Shown one piece after another: positions 40,401 to 50,154 of a DNA stretch of 64,000 nucleotides. The translations under genes and the position numbers were made by a program. Origin of the DNA: Hemicordylus capensis (lineage: Eukaryota; Chordata; Lepidosauria; Squamata; Cordylidae); assembly GCF_027244095.1 (NCBI RefSeq), contig NC_069657.1:143650857-143714856 (forward strand). The letters are read 5' to 3'. Each line of letters starts with the position of its first letter. Within the stretch, counting starts at the first letter, position 1. The notes beneath the pieces are model-generated. The model searched no databases. It was not told the DNA's origin and was given only the letters and a program-made list of their open reading frames with translations.

Positions 40401-42482
40401 TCATCTCTTTACCAACGCTTTCCATTTGCACATTCTTTTCCATCAGATTGTTGTTTTTGAAAAAACTAATTTTACATTTCATTAACTGAGGTTTTGAATA
40501 TTGGGAGATTTAGATATCTTTAGAATGGACTCATTTTCATCATTTGAAATGTAATACAAAATCTTCATGTCATTTTTGCTTCTGAAAGCTGTGTGTGTGT
40601 GTGTGTGTGTCTTTAGGATGGGGTAGGAGTAATATTGGCTCTCTAATACTATGCACGTTAAGACTCACTTTTTGTGCACAATTTGTGATTGGCAGGTATC
40701 CGTCCAATCACTTTGGGACATTGACCGGTCTACAATCATTGATCAGTGCTGTATTTGCTCTCCTCCAACAGCCACTCTTCATGGCTATGGTGGGGCCACT
40801 GCATGGCAACCCCTTCTGGGTGAGTTATGGACTGCAAGAAGCAAGCTGTTCCCTGAGATATAGTTGGGGGCGGGGGGAGCAAAATAAGCTTTTCCAAGCA
40901 GCCGCTACCATATCAAAACAATAAACTCATAAACATTTTAAGATCATTGGCAAAACTGCTCTGTGGATTTGGGAGGAGTGTTGATGATGTCATAGCTGCT
41001 AAAAAATAGGCACCACCACAGCGAGCTTTGTGGACTGGTCCTTTCTCTGTCATGATGGTGCAGTACAGAGAGAAAGAAAAAGCACACAGTGGTGGCTAAG
41101 TGGGTATAAGCATGGGTCTGGCTATATTTGGAGTCAGCAGGGTCCATCCTTCTGATTTATTAAGGGGGTGGGTGGGTATGAATAGCTTCATTCCCTTTTC
41201 CCTGCCAGTATTGGTGGGATGCCTTCTTGTCTGGTGGTGGGACTTTTATTAACGTGAATATAGCCTTCCAATTCAGGGGACAAGCCAGGAGCTGGAGCCA
41301 GGGCTGGCCTACCTGCTAGGTAGACTTAGGCAGCTGCCTGGGGTGGAAACTAGTTGGGGGGGGGGCGCATGGCATTTTGCCCACTTGGTACCTGCTGTAC
41401 GTGCCTGCTGACGAGCCACCTCCCCCTCCTCTTCTGCCTGCCGGTCATTTTTGCTGCAGCCAGCAAGGCCTCTAACTGCTGTGGTGCATTTTAAGAACTT
41501 CATCGCAATCATCTGGGGAGGGGAGGTCAGGTTAAGGCTACCACTGGCTTGTTTGCTGGCTACTCTGGACTCGGCGTTCTCGTAGCTGCCTTGGGCACTC
41601 TGGAATTTTACTCCCTGTTAAAATAAGAGTTTCTCCATCTCTGGCTGTTTTCAAAAAGACTCCTAAGACACACCTGTTTTCTCAGGTTTTTAATTAGTTT
41701 TAATTGATTTTATATCATACTTGTGTTAATAATCATTTTATCCTGTTTTAATATTGTATTTTAACTTATGTACACCGGCTAGGGATGCACATGTCAGGAG
41801 GTATAGAAATATTTATTTATCATATTTTTATACCACCAGATCTGTACAGCTCTAGGCAGTGTACAACATTTTGATCAATAGTTTTGATAGGATAAATAAA
41901 TAAAGTTACAAAGTACTGTGGCAATTAGAAGCCTCGCCACCTGCAACGTAAGCAGCCAGCAGGCAGAAGAGGAGGAGGCAGTGGGTGCAGCAGCAGGTGT
42001 GGCCACAGAGGTGACAGGTGGGGTGGCGGGGGCAGCACAGGACAGGGGTGATGGGTGCAGTGGTGAGTGTGGTGGCCGGTGCAGCAGCAAGCATGGGGAT
42101 GGGGGCAGCGGCCATGGGGGCAGTGAGCATGGCAGTGGCCAGGCTATGGGTTGGGGGTGTGTGTGTGCCAAAGCCAGGCTTCCCCTGGGGCCAGCCCTGG
42201 CTGGAGCCAGCGTTTCTCTCCACCAGCATTTAGCATAAATGTATCTACACACAGTCTCAGTACTGCTCCTCCTTGCATTCTCCCCAGGTGAACCTTGCCC
42301 TCCTCATCTTCTCTTTTGTGGGCTTCCTACTCCCCTGCTATCTCTACTTCTTCCGCCGCAGACTTCTCCAGGAACAAGTAGCAAAAGCAGGGACTCCGGA
42401 TCAGGCGAATGGTGCCGAAGTCAAACTCCAGGACAGTGCAGCTACCAACGGCTTGTTGAGCAATGACGTCACCACTGCATAA
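14514..42482 (+). CDS. SLC43A1: SLC43A1 (LAT3), sodium-independent neutral amino-acid transporter
   Basis: LAT3 carries leucine, isoleucine, valine, phenylalanine and methionine across the plasma membrane by facilitated diffusion, using a 12-segment major-facilitator fold. Coding exons: 14538-14691, 16149-16338, 16673-16728, 18056-18132, 29847-29939, 30812-30945, 32597-32763, 35120-35266, 35783-35818, 36980-37118, 37237-37375, 37553-37626, 40696-40819, 42288-42482. All are bounded by AG/GT and keep phase, giving 574 residues plus stop; mammalian LAT3 has about 560. The start [20 protein letters not shown] is the family N-terminus, and the exon has 24 bp of 5' UTR after its acceptor. Two N-glycosylation sequons (NDT, NDS) lie in the first extracellular loop. 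[11 protein letters not shown] is the MFS loop 2-3 signature. [20 protein letters not shown] is highly conserved. The large intracellular loop (exons 7-8) is the most diverged part. The C-terminus ends DVTTA. SLC43A2 is less likely because both termini match SLC43A1. No poly(A) signal was identified downstream. Confidence 0.97.
15199..15312 (+). repeat. tRNA-derived SINE fragment
   Basis: The tRNA-like head 'ggctgtagctcagggtaga' (box A) is followed by a degraded box B region and 'ggggaagaccctt' body sequence. It lies in SLC43A1 intron 1. It has no tRNA cloverleaf integrity and is not a tRNA gene. Confidence 0.6.
17040..17400. repeat. GC-rich inverted repeat in SLC43A1 intron
   Basis: Left arm about 17,054-17,091 ('cctcctcggcctgcgcag') and right arm about 17,121-17,165 ('aggccgaggaggc') are inverted copies around a short loop. 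The block is far richer in G+C than the surrounding intron, which suggests an inserted non-autonomous DNA element. The tail from 17,350 carries L2 RT-region sequence (compare 8,700-8,850), so an L2 fragment abuts it to about 17,550. Confidence 0.5.
18704..19140 (-). repeat. Sauria SINE interrupted by a second Sauria SINE
   Basis: An outer reverse-oriented Sauria SINE (18,704-18,765 and 19,003-19,140) is split by an inner, better-preserved copy (about 18,770-19,002). Both show the diagnostic 'cattcagccatg' and 'cctaacctacttcacagg' regions (as complements) and the lizard tail 'ctcttcctcc'. The inner copy ends at an A/T-rich tract. A squamate marker. Confidence 0.85.
19150..20625. other. SLC43A1 intron 4, no exon seen
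   Basis: No conserved exon or clear repeat family was recognised. It is ordinary intronic sequence with short A/T tracts. Confidence 0.3.
20631..20912. mobile_element. full-length palindromic MITE (GAGGTCATTC family)
   Basis: The 282-bp element starts GAGGTCATTCACACAATC and ends with its complement (one mismatch, GATCTC), then continues inward as near-complete arms through 'ttgggagctgtgtgtgctcc'. It has no coding capacity. A second, right-end-decayed copy lies at 27,127-27,345. I could not identify a clear target duplication, so the superfamily is open. Confidence 0.8.
20962..21071. repeat. local tandem duplication (about 45-60 bp units)
   Basis: The unit 'ttggttttgctcatacttc' and its downstream 25 bp occur twice (20,963-21,006 and 21,024-21,070), with a partial unit between. 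The copies are nearly identical, so the duplication is recent. Confidence 0.85.
22240..22560. repeat. 'catgaggatccat' repeat family, copy 1
   Basis: It contains several degenerate direct and inverted copies of a motif around 'atcctcatga' and 'tatggtgcaaaaac', shared with 25,190-25,770. No coding capacity was seen. Family unknown. Confidence 0.5.
22600..23890. other. SLC43A1 intron 4, no exon seen
   Basis: AT-rich intronic sequence without a recognisable gene or classified repeat. Confidence 0.3.
23897..24202 (-). repeat. 5S rRNA-derived SINE
   Basis: Reverse-oriented copy of the 2,286 family. It begins with the conserved 3' end 'taggaagctgccatatactg' and ends with the 5S-like head ('gcagaccctgcttagc' complement region, then 'ccacaagaccagctctcc'). 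The tRNA-like module is absent. Confidence 0.85.
25190..25770. repeat. 'catgaggatccat' repeat family, copy 2
   Basis: The same degenerate internal repeats as at 22.24 kb, more extended, with at least four occurrences of a 'atgaggatc' type motif. Its reverse strand shows short His-rich frames that are by-products of the repeat. Confidence 0.5.
25853..26315. mobile_element. GC-rich DNA element (GAGGCNATTC family), copy 1
   Basis: It starts GAGGCTATTCACAC and shares internal blocks with 49,093-49,592 in the same order: 'ggctaagggagcc', 'gagcaagcactcccttaacc', and a right end 'cttctcaccagtcatgag'. It is non-coding, with G+C above the surrounding intron. Termini resemble the GAGGTCATTC palindromes, suggesting a related transposase. 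Confidence 0.65.
27127..27345. mobile_element. palindromic MITE (GAGGTCATTC family), decayed copy
   Basis: The left part 'tcattcacacaataaaaaac' and both inner arms ('taggaggaaaagc', 'cctaccttgcctccacac') match the element at 20,631-20,912. The right terminal repeat is degraded. Confidence 0.75.
27350..29840. other. SLC43A1 intron 4, no exon seen
   Basis: Many short open frames occur on both strands but none has a domain or splice context I can support. A TG microsatellite lies at about 29,658-29,676. Confidence 0.3.
29953..30260 (-). repeat. 5S rRNA-derived SINE just after SLC43A1 exon 5
   Basis: Reverse copy of the 5S-head SINE family, starting about 13 bp after the exon 5 splice donor (exon ends 29,939). 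It is well preserved, with body and 5S-like head. The donor itself is intact. Confidence 0.85.
31377..31530 (-). repeat. LINE 3' end with long (TTA)n
   Basis: A TTA microsatellite of about 40 bp is followed by 'gatttctatactgcccttca' and the terminal sequence shared with 11,330 and 51,400. It lies in SLC43A1 intron 6. A shorter TTA tract lies at about 31,277. Confidence 0.75.
33923..34111 (+). repeat. SINE-like element with 11-bp target duplication
   Basis: Flanked by the exact direct repeat AAGGATGCTTA (33,912-33,922 and 34,112-34,122). The body 'ggtttaccattgccatctcc' and 'gcctttcagcatcttcctgt' is a dispersed squamate family; a fragment lies at 12,012. It ends with a B-box-like 'ggatttgaacc', so it is probably tRNA-related in reverse orientation. 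Confidence 0.75.
34515..34790. repeat. unnamed dispersed repeat, copy with best ends
   Basis: About 275 bp shared with 49,595-49,850: both contain 'ggtacagataggaagtg', 'catacaggtgtctgtgc' type strings and end near 'aacatgtgaa'. Related sequence also occurs near 11,090-11,650. No coding capacity; probably a non-autonomous DNA element. Confidence 0.6.
35440..35520 (-). repeat. LINE 3' end fragment
   Basis: 'tttttataccgcctgatatg' followed by 'aaatctctaggcagtgtaca' matches the extreme 3' end of the L2-like copy at 3,800 and of 41,810. A further LINE-like tail lies at 35,625-35,670. Confidence 0.55.
38621..38950 (-). repeat. full 5S + tRNA chimeric SINE
   Basis: Reverse orientation. It begins with the shared body, then a tRNA-like module (complement of a box B at 'gattgaacctggggcc' and box A near 'cacagctatggcc'), then the 5S-like head (complement, near 38,890-38,910). 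It shows that the family's full form carries both RNA-derived modules. A G-rich tract at 38,578-38,594 precedes it. Confidence 0.75.
39830..40330 (+). mobile_element. possible solo LTR-like fossil
   Basis: A GC-rich block in SLC43A1 intron 12 with a TATA box (TATATAAAG, 40,101-40,109) and a start reading TGTCAGGGT near 39,839. Composition and promoter layout resemble an LTR remnant standing alone. No internal genes flank it, ends are not certain, and no target duplication was recognised. Family and age cannot be given. A host-derived promoter-like block is the alternative. Confidence 0.35.
41620..41930. repeat. two LINE 3' ends in opposite orientation
   Basis: 41,620-41,800 (+) carries a T-rich L2-like 3' end ending 'aggtatagaaatatttattt'. 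41,805-41,920 (-) begins 'tatttttataccaccagat'. They meet tail to tail. The next 300 bp (41,930-42,235) is GC-rich, GGT/GCA-rich low-complexity intron. Confidence 0.55.
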
Positions 42483-43500
42483 GCCAGGAATGGGGAAGGT
42501 GGGGAGTTTGTGGGTGACAGAGAACAGGATGCGGACTCAGTGCGCCTGACAGATGGTGCGAGGCACTATTAGCGAGGGGAGGGGGAAATACTGTGAACAC
42601 TTTCTATTTGGGAACTATGAACAGAACTGAGATGCTTTTATTTCTCAACAAATGCATATCTATATTTATATCTATCTATATAATATATATATATATATCT
42701 ATAGAAAGAGAACTCTATTTTTTTGCAGAGTACTTTAAATGGCCCTATGGTTTTTTAAATAGATCTGATATCTATTTAAAGATAGATGTCCTGTCAGCCA
42801 GTGAGCTTCAGAGCTCTAGAATATGGCTCGGTTATATTTTTTAAAAGCTCTCCCTCTTGTAAAGAGGTGCCAGATCACAGTGACTATGTCTAGTTCGTAG
42901 CAGTCAGTCAGTACTTTCCAGTCCAGTGTTGCTAAGTGGCGTGGCGAGCAAATGACTGTTTTTACTTCTCCTCTCCACGTGATAGTTATCATAAATAACA
43001 TCAGGAGGTGAATTAACCGCACACAGATGTAAGTTCAAATTGAATGTTTTCTATCAGTTGACAGTGATGAATCGAGATGTTTCCTTGTACTATGGCAACT
43101 AACGTTGGGGTGTCTGAAAAATGGGGTGTAATGCTGGGACATCCCTTATCAGCTGACATTGCTAGCCTTGCCTCCCTTCTCCCAATCCTCTCTCTGCACT
43201 TTTCGTAAAGCAACCTCCTTCTTTATGGTTTCCCAGAGACAAAGGTCTGATGGCCTCTTGGGTGCTACACATTTTTCAGCTGCTTGGACTTGACAGCAGG
43301 AATGACAGGGTATGTAAATTGCAGTACTGAATCTGGTTAACACTGAAGAGGACATTCATTTGACAGGATTTGTGTAGGAGAGAATAGAATGTCATTTTTT
43401 TAATGATCTCCTTTGGATCATGTCCTTGCAGAGAGCACTGTATTATTTCCTCTTAGAGCTGGGTTAGCTATTACACAAGCCATGCTGCCAGACCTCGGTC
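42483..43500 (+). other. probable SLC43A1 3' UTR
   Basis: Sequence after the stop codon has no splice donor context and contains an AT-dinucleotide tract at about 42,655-42,705. No canonical AATAAA or ATTAAA was found before the LINE fragment at 43,500, so the transcript end is unknown. Confidence 0.45.
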
Positions 43501-44110
43501 AAATTATTTATTTGTATTTAAATTTATACATTGCCTTTCTGCCAAAAATGGTCCTTAATGTGGCTTACAGTAAATGTAAAATACACTCAGTACAACTTAA
43601 AACAAACAAAATCTTAAAACTAATAACTAATAGCAACAGACAGAGATAAAATGCAGCGAGTTCAAAACCCAAACAACAACAACAACCCATTTCCTCCATT
43701 GAGCTTTTTATCCAGCATCAATTAGATGGCCAGGTAGATGTCTCTTGGGCAGGTGTTCCAGAGCTGTCACTGAAAACGCTCTGATCCTGTTCGAAGATAA
43801 CCTCCCTGCTGACAGTGCTGGCACTTGGAGCAGTTACTCTGCAGCAGTGCGCAACTCAAGGTGGATTGAAATAGAGAAGTTGCTCTTTAAAGTATCCTAG
43901 GTTCAGACCGTTAGGGCTTCAAAGGACAAAACTGGCGCCTTGAACTTGACTTGGAAACAAACTGGTAGCCAGTCCAACATGAAAAAGAATGGTTGTTATA
44001 TTCATCTTGGGCCTACAGCTAAAAGGGATCACCTCAGAACATGAATGATTCCTTATATGACAGAGGAATGGTGGCTATGTTGTGAGAGAGTTTTGCAATA
44101 CGGTCAATCT
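43500..44110 (-). repeat. L2-type LINE 3' fragment
   Basis: 'ttatacattgcctttctgcc' at the tail, then decayed ORF2 C-terminal sequence on the minus strand ('aaaacgctctgatcctgttc' region parallels FSVAAP...WNALP copies). Not open. Confidence 0.6.
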
Positions 44111-46200
44111 GCCTAGCAAGTGGGAATGACTATTCAGTAAGGAGTACAATGGGTGTGGCATGAGCCTCCTATTCTGTGTGCCTGTTTGAGTTCAGGCAGA
44201 AGAGAAGAGTTGTGCCATGTCAGTCAGAGTGATTATGGCCCACACAGACCTCAATTTGTTTTTTTAAATACAGTGATGATATATCCTCTCACACTCCTAG
44301 GGATACCTGCCATCATCACTCATTTACCTCAATGCATTTCTTTATAGGCATGCACATTTAAGATTGCTCATTTCTTAGCACTTACAAAAACTAGGTTATA
44401 TTATGTTGGTAGGCTATCAGGGCAATTTGAAGTCAGCCAGCCTGATGTCAGTTCTACTGGATGTCTGTGGTAGAGACATAGTGGGAGAACAGTGCCCTCT
44501 AATGGCCAGACACTGAAAGTATATGTTTTTAGAAGCTGGCAGAAATATGTTCAGGTGCTAGAATACTGTGATACTGCTGATGAATCCTCACAAGTCTTCC
44601 CCTCAGTTATTGGTATATTTGGTATTCATTAGCTCCAAGTGATATTTGGTTTATAGTTTGATGTTTCAGAAGAAATAAGAAAAAAGATAATGTGACGTGT
44701 TTTTCACTAGACTAGTACTTGATTTGAGAAAAGGCTCATTCACCAGAACATGGGATGTAAAACTGAAGATGGTAGTTTCTGAGCATGTGCAGAGTGACAC
44801 TCTTTTACCAGTGAGTAATCATAACCATCCCTCATGCAGCTGCATCCAGGGACTGCTCTAGTTGTGCTTTTAAAAGGTATTTATGTGTGACTAGTTGTAC
44901 CAGAATGTGGACGGAGATGCACATTTCAATGTGAATTCTGTTGAAAGCAGTGCAATGCACACAGATAGACTCTACACTCTGATTCTTATTTTGAAGTGCA
45001 TCCAATTTGCTCCTGTGGTTCCTGAGCCAGCAAGTGATACATGCATGGAAACCTGCTTCTCCATATGGATCCTCTTTATCTACATTGGGCCTCTGGATTT
45101 ACGGATATGAACTTCTAATGGGGTAATTTCCAGGCAGATTTGAGGTCTAACACTCTTCTTTCTCATCATCAAGTACTGCACAAGACTAAGAAACAATAGT
45201 AAGAAATAAATTGATAATTAAAAAACCACGAAAAGTAAGGAAAGTGGGGCAGGTATCATGAGACTATATGTGAAAAGAAGGTGGTCAGAAAGGACACACT
45301 TTCTGCATGAGAAACAATGCCTTAGCAGTGGTCTGGACAAGAGTAAATTTTTCAGAAATGACTGTAAGGTGCTTCAGAGGCCTAAGTGGAGATGAAATTC
45401 AATGCTGATGAATGAAAAACAATTTCAGATAGATTACAGTTTATCAGGGCTCATGTGGTTATAACGTTGAGAGTCCCCAGGCCATAGTATCATACAACTC
45501 CACTTAAGTCTATGTCTGAATAAAAGCTTTAAGAACAGAAACAATGGTGGTAATTATTTTATAATGGAAGAAAGAAGACACATTAGGGACATTAATCATT
45601 TTTAAAAGCAGCAAGTATTTAAATAAAATCAACTCAACAGTGGGGAGGATGTTCTCTAAATGGAGATGGGGTACAACCATTCAGGAATTGCGCTTCCAGT
45701 TATCTGTCCCTGCATCGCAGTTGTTCTGACTTGGGAGATAAATCTGGCTTCATACTGCTTCCAGCATCTAATGATGTAGACTGTTCTCTACAAAAGCTCA
45801 TGCCACAATAAATCAGTCTCTAAAGTGTCGCAGCACTTTTTGTTTGTCTTTGTCTTTCTTTATCGGTGGTATCTCAGATAAGGTTTTTGTTTGAGCATTA
45901 AGCTGGACTGGAAAAGCAAGACCGTGCTAAGCCGTGGTTTTGGTCCATGGATGATTCCAACAACCTTGTGGTCAGATCACTGTATTGTCAGCAATGAGGA
46001 GTGGCATATGCACCTTGAGTGAGGCGATAGAGGCCCCTGGTTTGGGCACAACCTGAATAGGGGTGTAAGGTTACAGGTATTAAACTGTTTTAAGCCAAAA
46101 CAGTTACAGCTATTAAGATGTTATGTGATTTCTCTCTCCCAGGTTGGAATACAATGTTTTCAAGGTGGAAACAAATGGAAGCCCATTGTGACTGCAGGAT
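44110..46200. other. no gene seen
   Basis: Intergenic. I see no exon, RNA gene or well-defined repeat. An AATAAA occurs near 45,517, too far downstream to assign to SLC43A1. Confidence 0.35.
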
Positions 46201-46209
46201 GGAAAGGGA

Positions 46210-46400
46210 GCAGACTATGCTTTGTGTGCAGAAGGTCTCCGGTTCAGTGCCTGGCATATCTAGTTAAAGGTTCTCAGGTAGCAAGGCTGAGAAAGAGCTC
46301 TGCCTGGGACTCTGGAGGGCTGCTGCCTGTCAGCATAGACAGATCTGGGTTATATGAATAATTGGTATGACTCTGTATAAGGCAGCTCCTTGTGCTTAAT
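46210..46400 (+). repeat. tRNA-module SINE of the chimeric family
   Basis: 'tttgtgtgcagaaggtctcc' followed by 'ggttcagtgcc' (box B) and the shared body ending 'aaggcagctcc'. The 5S-like head is absent. Confidence 0.65.
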
Positions 46401-47132
46401 TAATTAACAACCCATCTTCTGGATTTGAGGATCCCCCAAGGCAGCTCGCAAGTTCTGTATATCTGTAGCTAGTGCGGTTTTACTAGTGTCATAGGCACTT
46501 AGCAGATATTTCCTGTGACATAGTTATTGGAGCAGCAACACAGCTCCCTCTGACCTCTGTTTTATGAGCAACCTTTCTGATCCTTCCTTTTTACTATATA
46601 TAATTTAATTTTGTGGTGGCCTTTTGAGTGCTTCCTGTCCAACACCAGCAGTGGAGCTCATATCCAGCAATATTGTTGTTGCCCTTCCTCCACAGTCCCA
46701 TCCTTTTTGTGTGAACTCTCTTTTGTGCTGGAGCACAGTGCGTGTATGTGTGTGTGTGTTTAAAAGGAAGCAGGCTCAGCCTGGCTGTCCCCACTGCATG
46801 ACCCATCCACTATGTATATATGCATAGGATATCCTATCATTACTGGATTGATGCTTCATTTGAACAGGCCTCCAACAAAGACAACCTGCAGGGAGGGAGA
46901 ACACATTATTTAAAATGTGGGGATCAGTGCTATAATGAGAATTACACTCCCCCCCCCCCCATGGAGACTGCACTGTGTATTTACACATGCAAGCCAGGCA
47001 AAAATTCCACAAGTGCAACTCTCTCACCATGGAGATGCTTTGAGATAGAAATTCAACAAGAACAGCTTTCTCTATTATACAGCCGCAGTTACATAGCATC
47101 GGGTGCTATACAGCATCCACATATTGGGAACT

Positions 47133-47385
47133 GACATAGTGGCTAAGAAATCAAGCTGTGAATTGGGAAGTCCCTGGTTTGAATCTAGCCTCTCACTAGG
47201 TGACTTTAGGCAAACTCCTCCTTATACCCTTACAATGTGGATATAATACATACTTTTCTTACTGGGTTGTTGTGAAGATAACAAGATAATGCATGTGAAG
47301 TTCTTTGAGCATTTGAAAACACTATCTGAACTTTTTTGAAATGCTACAGAACACTATACAAATGCTAAGTATTATTTATTTTAGA
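47133..47385 (+). repeat. CORE-SINE (MIR-like)
   Basis: It shows a tRNA-like head ('gaattgggaagtccctggtt') and the core 'ggttgttgtgaagataacaa' then 'gataatgcatgtgaag', which is the conserved MIR/CORE-SINE centre. It ends 'tacaaatgctaagtatta'. An old insertion, followed by an L2-like 3' end at 47,385-47,450. Confidence 0.7.
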
Positions 47386-47449
47386 ATATTTATACCCTGA
47401 CCTTCCAATACACTACTGCTTGGGGCAGTTTATTCCCATTTTCTTTATA

Positions 47450-49090
47450 CAAAATTCATGAGGCTAGGACAATGCAATCAATTACGCTTAAACAAACACT
47501 TGGTGATATTTACAAAGAGAATAGTGTAGAATGCCATAGTTTGGGGTGTGTGATAACGGGAGAGAGGTTGACAGTGATGAAAGGGTCATACTGAGATGGC
47601 AGCAATAGTCCAGGCCTGAAGTAAAAGTGGGCCTTTGTTTCACCTGTGGGAACAGTGCCTTCTGTCCACATGTCGAAACCTCCACAGCTGGCCAGTCAGC
47701 ATAAATCATGATTAGACCCCATTAATCTAACCTGTAGTTAGGGATTCCTTTCAGTCAGTGTTCAACACTGCTAATGTGAGAGCACTTTTGATAAATTGTT
47801 GGCGTCAATACAGTACATCTACTGTATTAAATGAGAGAATGGGAAATGAGAGAATGAGAAGGAAAATTAGTAACTTCTGTAGTAAGTGTGTAGGTCTTTA
47901 AGGAAAGAAAGAGATATCTAATATGTTTTGGTTTTTTATAGATTTTCTCCACCCCCAATTCATGAGAAACTTGGTTTCAGGAACACTTAACAGTGTCTTT
48001 CAGAAGCAGAACATACACACTTCCTCCCTCCCTCTCAGTTTTCTATAACAACAACAACAAAACAAACAAAAAACAGTGCTTGGAAGATTTTGAATAACTT
48101 TGTTCTGGTTCATAACAGAAGAGTTAGGGAATGGCTCAATTAAGCTGAAAAGCAAAAGTGTCAAAAGAAATTCCTTTCAACAAAAAGCACATTTAATTTA
48201 GAAAACTTGTTGCCAGAACACACTGTAGAATAGAAGGATTTAAAAGAAAGTGGAGATTAGACTGTCATTGGGCCAAGGTGCTTTTTCTGGGTGTATAGCA
48301 ATACATATTCAGTGTTAATTATAATTTCTCTTTTCCAAACTGAAGAAAGTTTCTGTCCACTGAAAATATCTGAAGTGTAGTCATAGCCAGGCCAGCAGGC
48401 ATAGTTTTTCACATCAGATCAAGCCTGTTACAAGAGAAGTTGTCTATGGAAACAGTAGCTTTCTGAGAGTTCCTAAAGGAACTAAAGTCCCACCCATTTT
48501 GCAATATAGTCATAGAAGATAAAAGGAACCCGTCTGTGGCATTCCCAGCTTCTGTATCTTTCTTTAAATATATTTGGATTCCTACAAATAAACATAATTT
48601 GAGGGATAGTGTAGGGCTGTGGAAGTACACGCACCGATTTTTGGTCAGATGTACAATCTTTTATCCATGATTGAGTTATGGGGAAACGAGTTGGGACAGT
48701 TTCCAGTAGAAGTTGGCTGTGTACAGTGCTGACTGGTTAGCATTTGTGACATCACAAAGCCATCTCACCCCAAATAGGTTCTCCCCCATTTTTACAAATA
48801 GATTGACTTAAACAAAAGGAGGGTGAACTGTTAAATAGAAGAAGCAGAGAAGTAGTGCTTTAAACAAACAAACAAAAGGCAGAAGCACGCATAACCATGG
48901 AGGGGAGGTAAAACTGAACCCTAACTCTGCAAGTAAGCATGTCTGTTGTTTGCAGTGTGACCGTAGATGGGCCAGGATCTAAGCTCACCATATGGGAGGG
49001 GGCAAAAATATGCCAACCTTGGTTTTGGGCTATTTTTGCATATATATCCACTCACTGAACTAAGGGACAGAGACAACATGAATGATGTGT
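47450..49090. other. no gene seen
   Basis: Intergenic AT-rich sequence without a recognisable exon or classified repeat. Confidence 0.3.
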
Positions 49091-49092
49091 GG

Positions 49093-49592
49093 TTCAAGCC
49101 CTACTCCGACATTGAGGCGATTCTCACGATCGCCCAAAAGCAGGCTAAGGGAGCCTAGCCCGCTTTTGGGCTATCGTGTGTTGCAACAGGAACTGCGTGG
49201 TCCCGGCAGCTAAGCACCCTAAATACCCCACCCCTAAGACGAGGTTAACGGAGCAAGTGCTCTGTTAACCCCTTTTTTGCTCGTGTGTTGCCACGGCACA
49301 TGGCAACACATGAGTAGACCCCCGACCGGGAGGCTGCAAGCAGCCTCCAGGGCTCGGGGGTCTCTCAAGGATGCTCCATGCAAGCACACGGGGCATTCTG
49401 GAACTTCTGGGGGCCACGCAGCCCCCGATCCCCGGAGCCCCCTTTGGCTCCATGACAGAGTTGGCAGTGGTGTTGGTGGCCAATCCGGCCGCCCAGGGCT
49501 GCAGGCTTGATCGTGTGCGGGGAGAGCGGGCTAAGCCTGCTCTCCCCACAAACCCGGAAGAAGCCGTTCTCACTGATCGTGAGAAGAGCTTC
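49093..49592. mobile_element. GC-rich DNA element (GAGGCNATTC family), copy 2
   Basis: It starts GAGGCGATTCTCACGATCGC, and the right end 'gatcgtgagaagagcttc' is an imperfect complement, so it has terminal inverted repeats. It shares internal blocks with 25,853-26,315. No transposase frame; the open frames of 80-170 residues in it are composition artefacts. The 34,515-type repeat adjoins its right end. Confidence 0.7.
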
Positions 49593-49594
49593 AT

Positions 49595-49850
49595 CGTGTT
49601 TAATGTGTGTACAGGTGTCTTTGCACATGTGCACGTTTTTGTGTGAACAATTGTGCATGTACTCATTTTCAAAGTGAACCTGTGTATAGGCCCCCTCAAG
49701 TGCAAGGTACAGATAGGAAGTGTACTACTGTACATGTGTTGAACATGTATGAATAACTGGGTGCATACAGATCTGTATGTGTTTACATTGTTCACAAATT
49801 GTACATGTGCTGAACATTAACATGTGAACAGTCAAGAGTGTTTCAGTAAG
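49595..49850. repeat. unnamed dispersed repeat, second copy
   Basis: Matches 34,515-34,790 over most of its length ('ggtacagataggaagtgtac', 'acaggtgtctttgcacatg'). Confidence 0.6.
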
Positions 49851-49862
49851 GGCTGCACAAAT

Positions 49863-50150
49863 TGTCCCCTTTGCTAAGCAGGGTCTGCCCTGGTTTGCAT
49901 TTGGACAGGTGAACTACATGTGACCACTGTCTGCTGTAAGATGTCCGCAGTTAAATGGGGTCATAGCTCAGCGGTAGTGCATCTGCTTGCATGCAGAAGT
50001 GCTCAGGTTCATTCCCTGGCCTCTCCAAGTAGGGCTGAGAGAGATTCCTGCCTGCAACCTTGGAAAGCTGCTGCCAGTCTGTGTAGACAATACTGAGCTA
50101 GATGGACCAAGGGTCTGACTTGGTCTATAGCTGCTGCTTGTGCTCCTATG
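49863..50150 (+). repeat. 5S + tRNA chimeric SINE, full modular order
   Basis: Left to right: 5S-like head ('tgctaagcagggtctgccct', 'tttggacaggtgaact'), tRNA-like module with box A 'tcatagctcagcggtagtg' and box B 'ggttcattccc', then the common body 'agggctgagagagattcctg'. This is the clearest statement of the family's structure in the window. Confidence 0.8.
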
Positions 50151-50154
50151 ATCC

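Noticed and set aside
49265-49795. 176-codon minus-strand open frame
   Set aside because: It lies across two non-coding repeats (GAGGCNATTC element and the 34.5-kb family) and has no recognisable domain.
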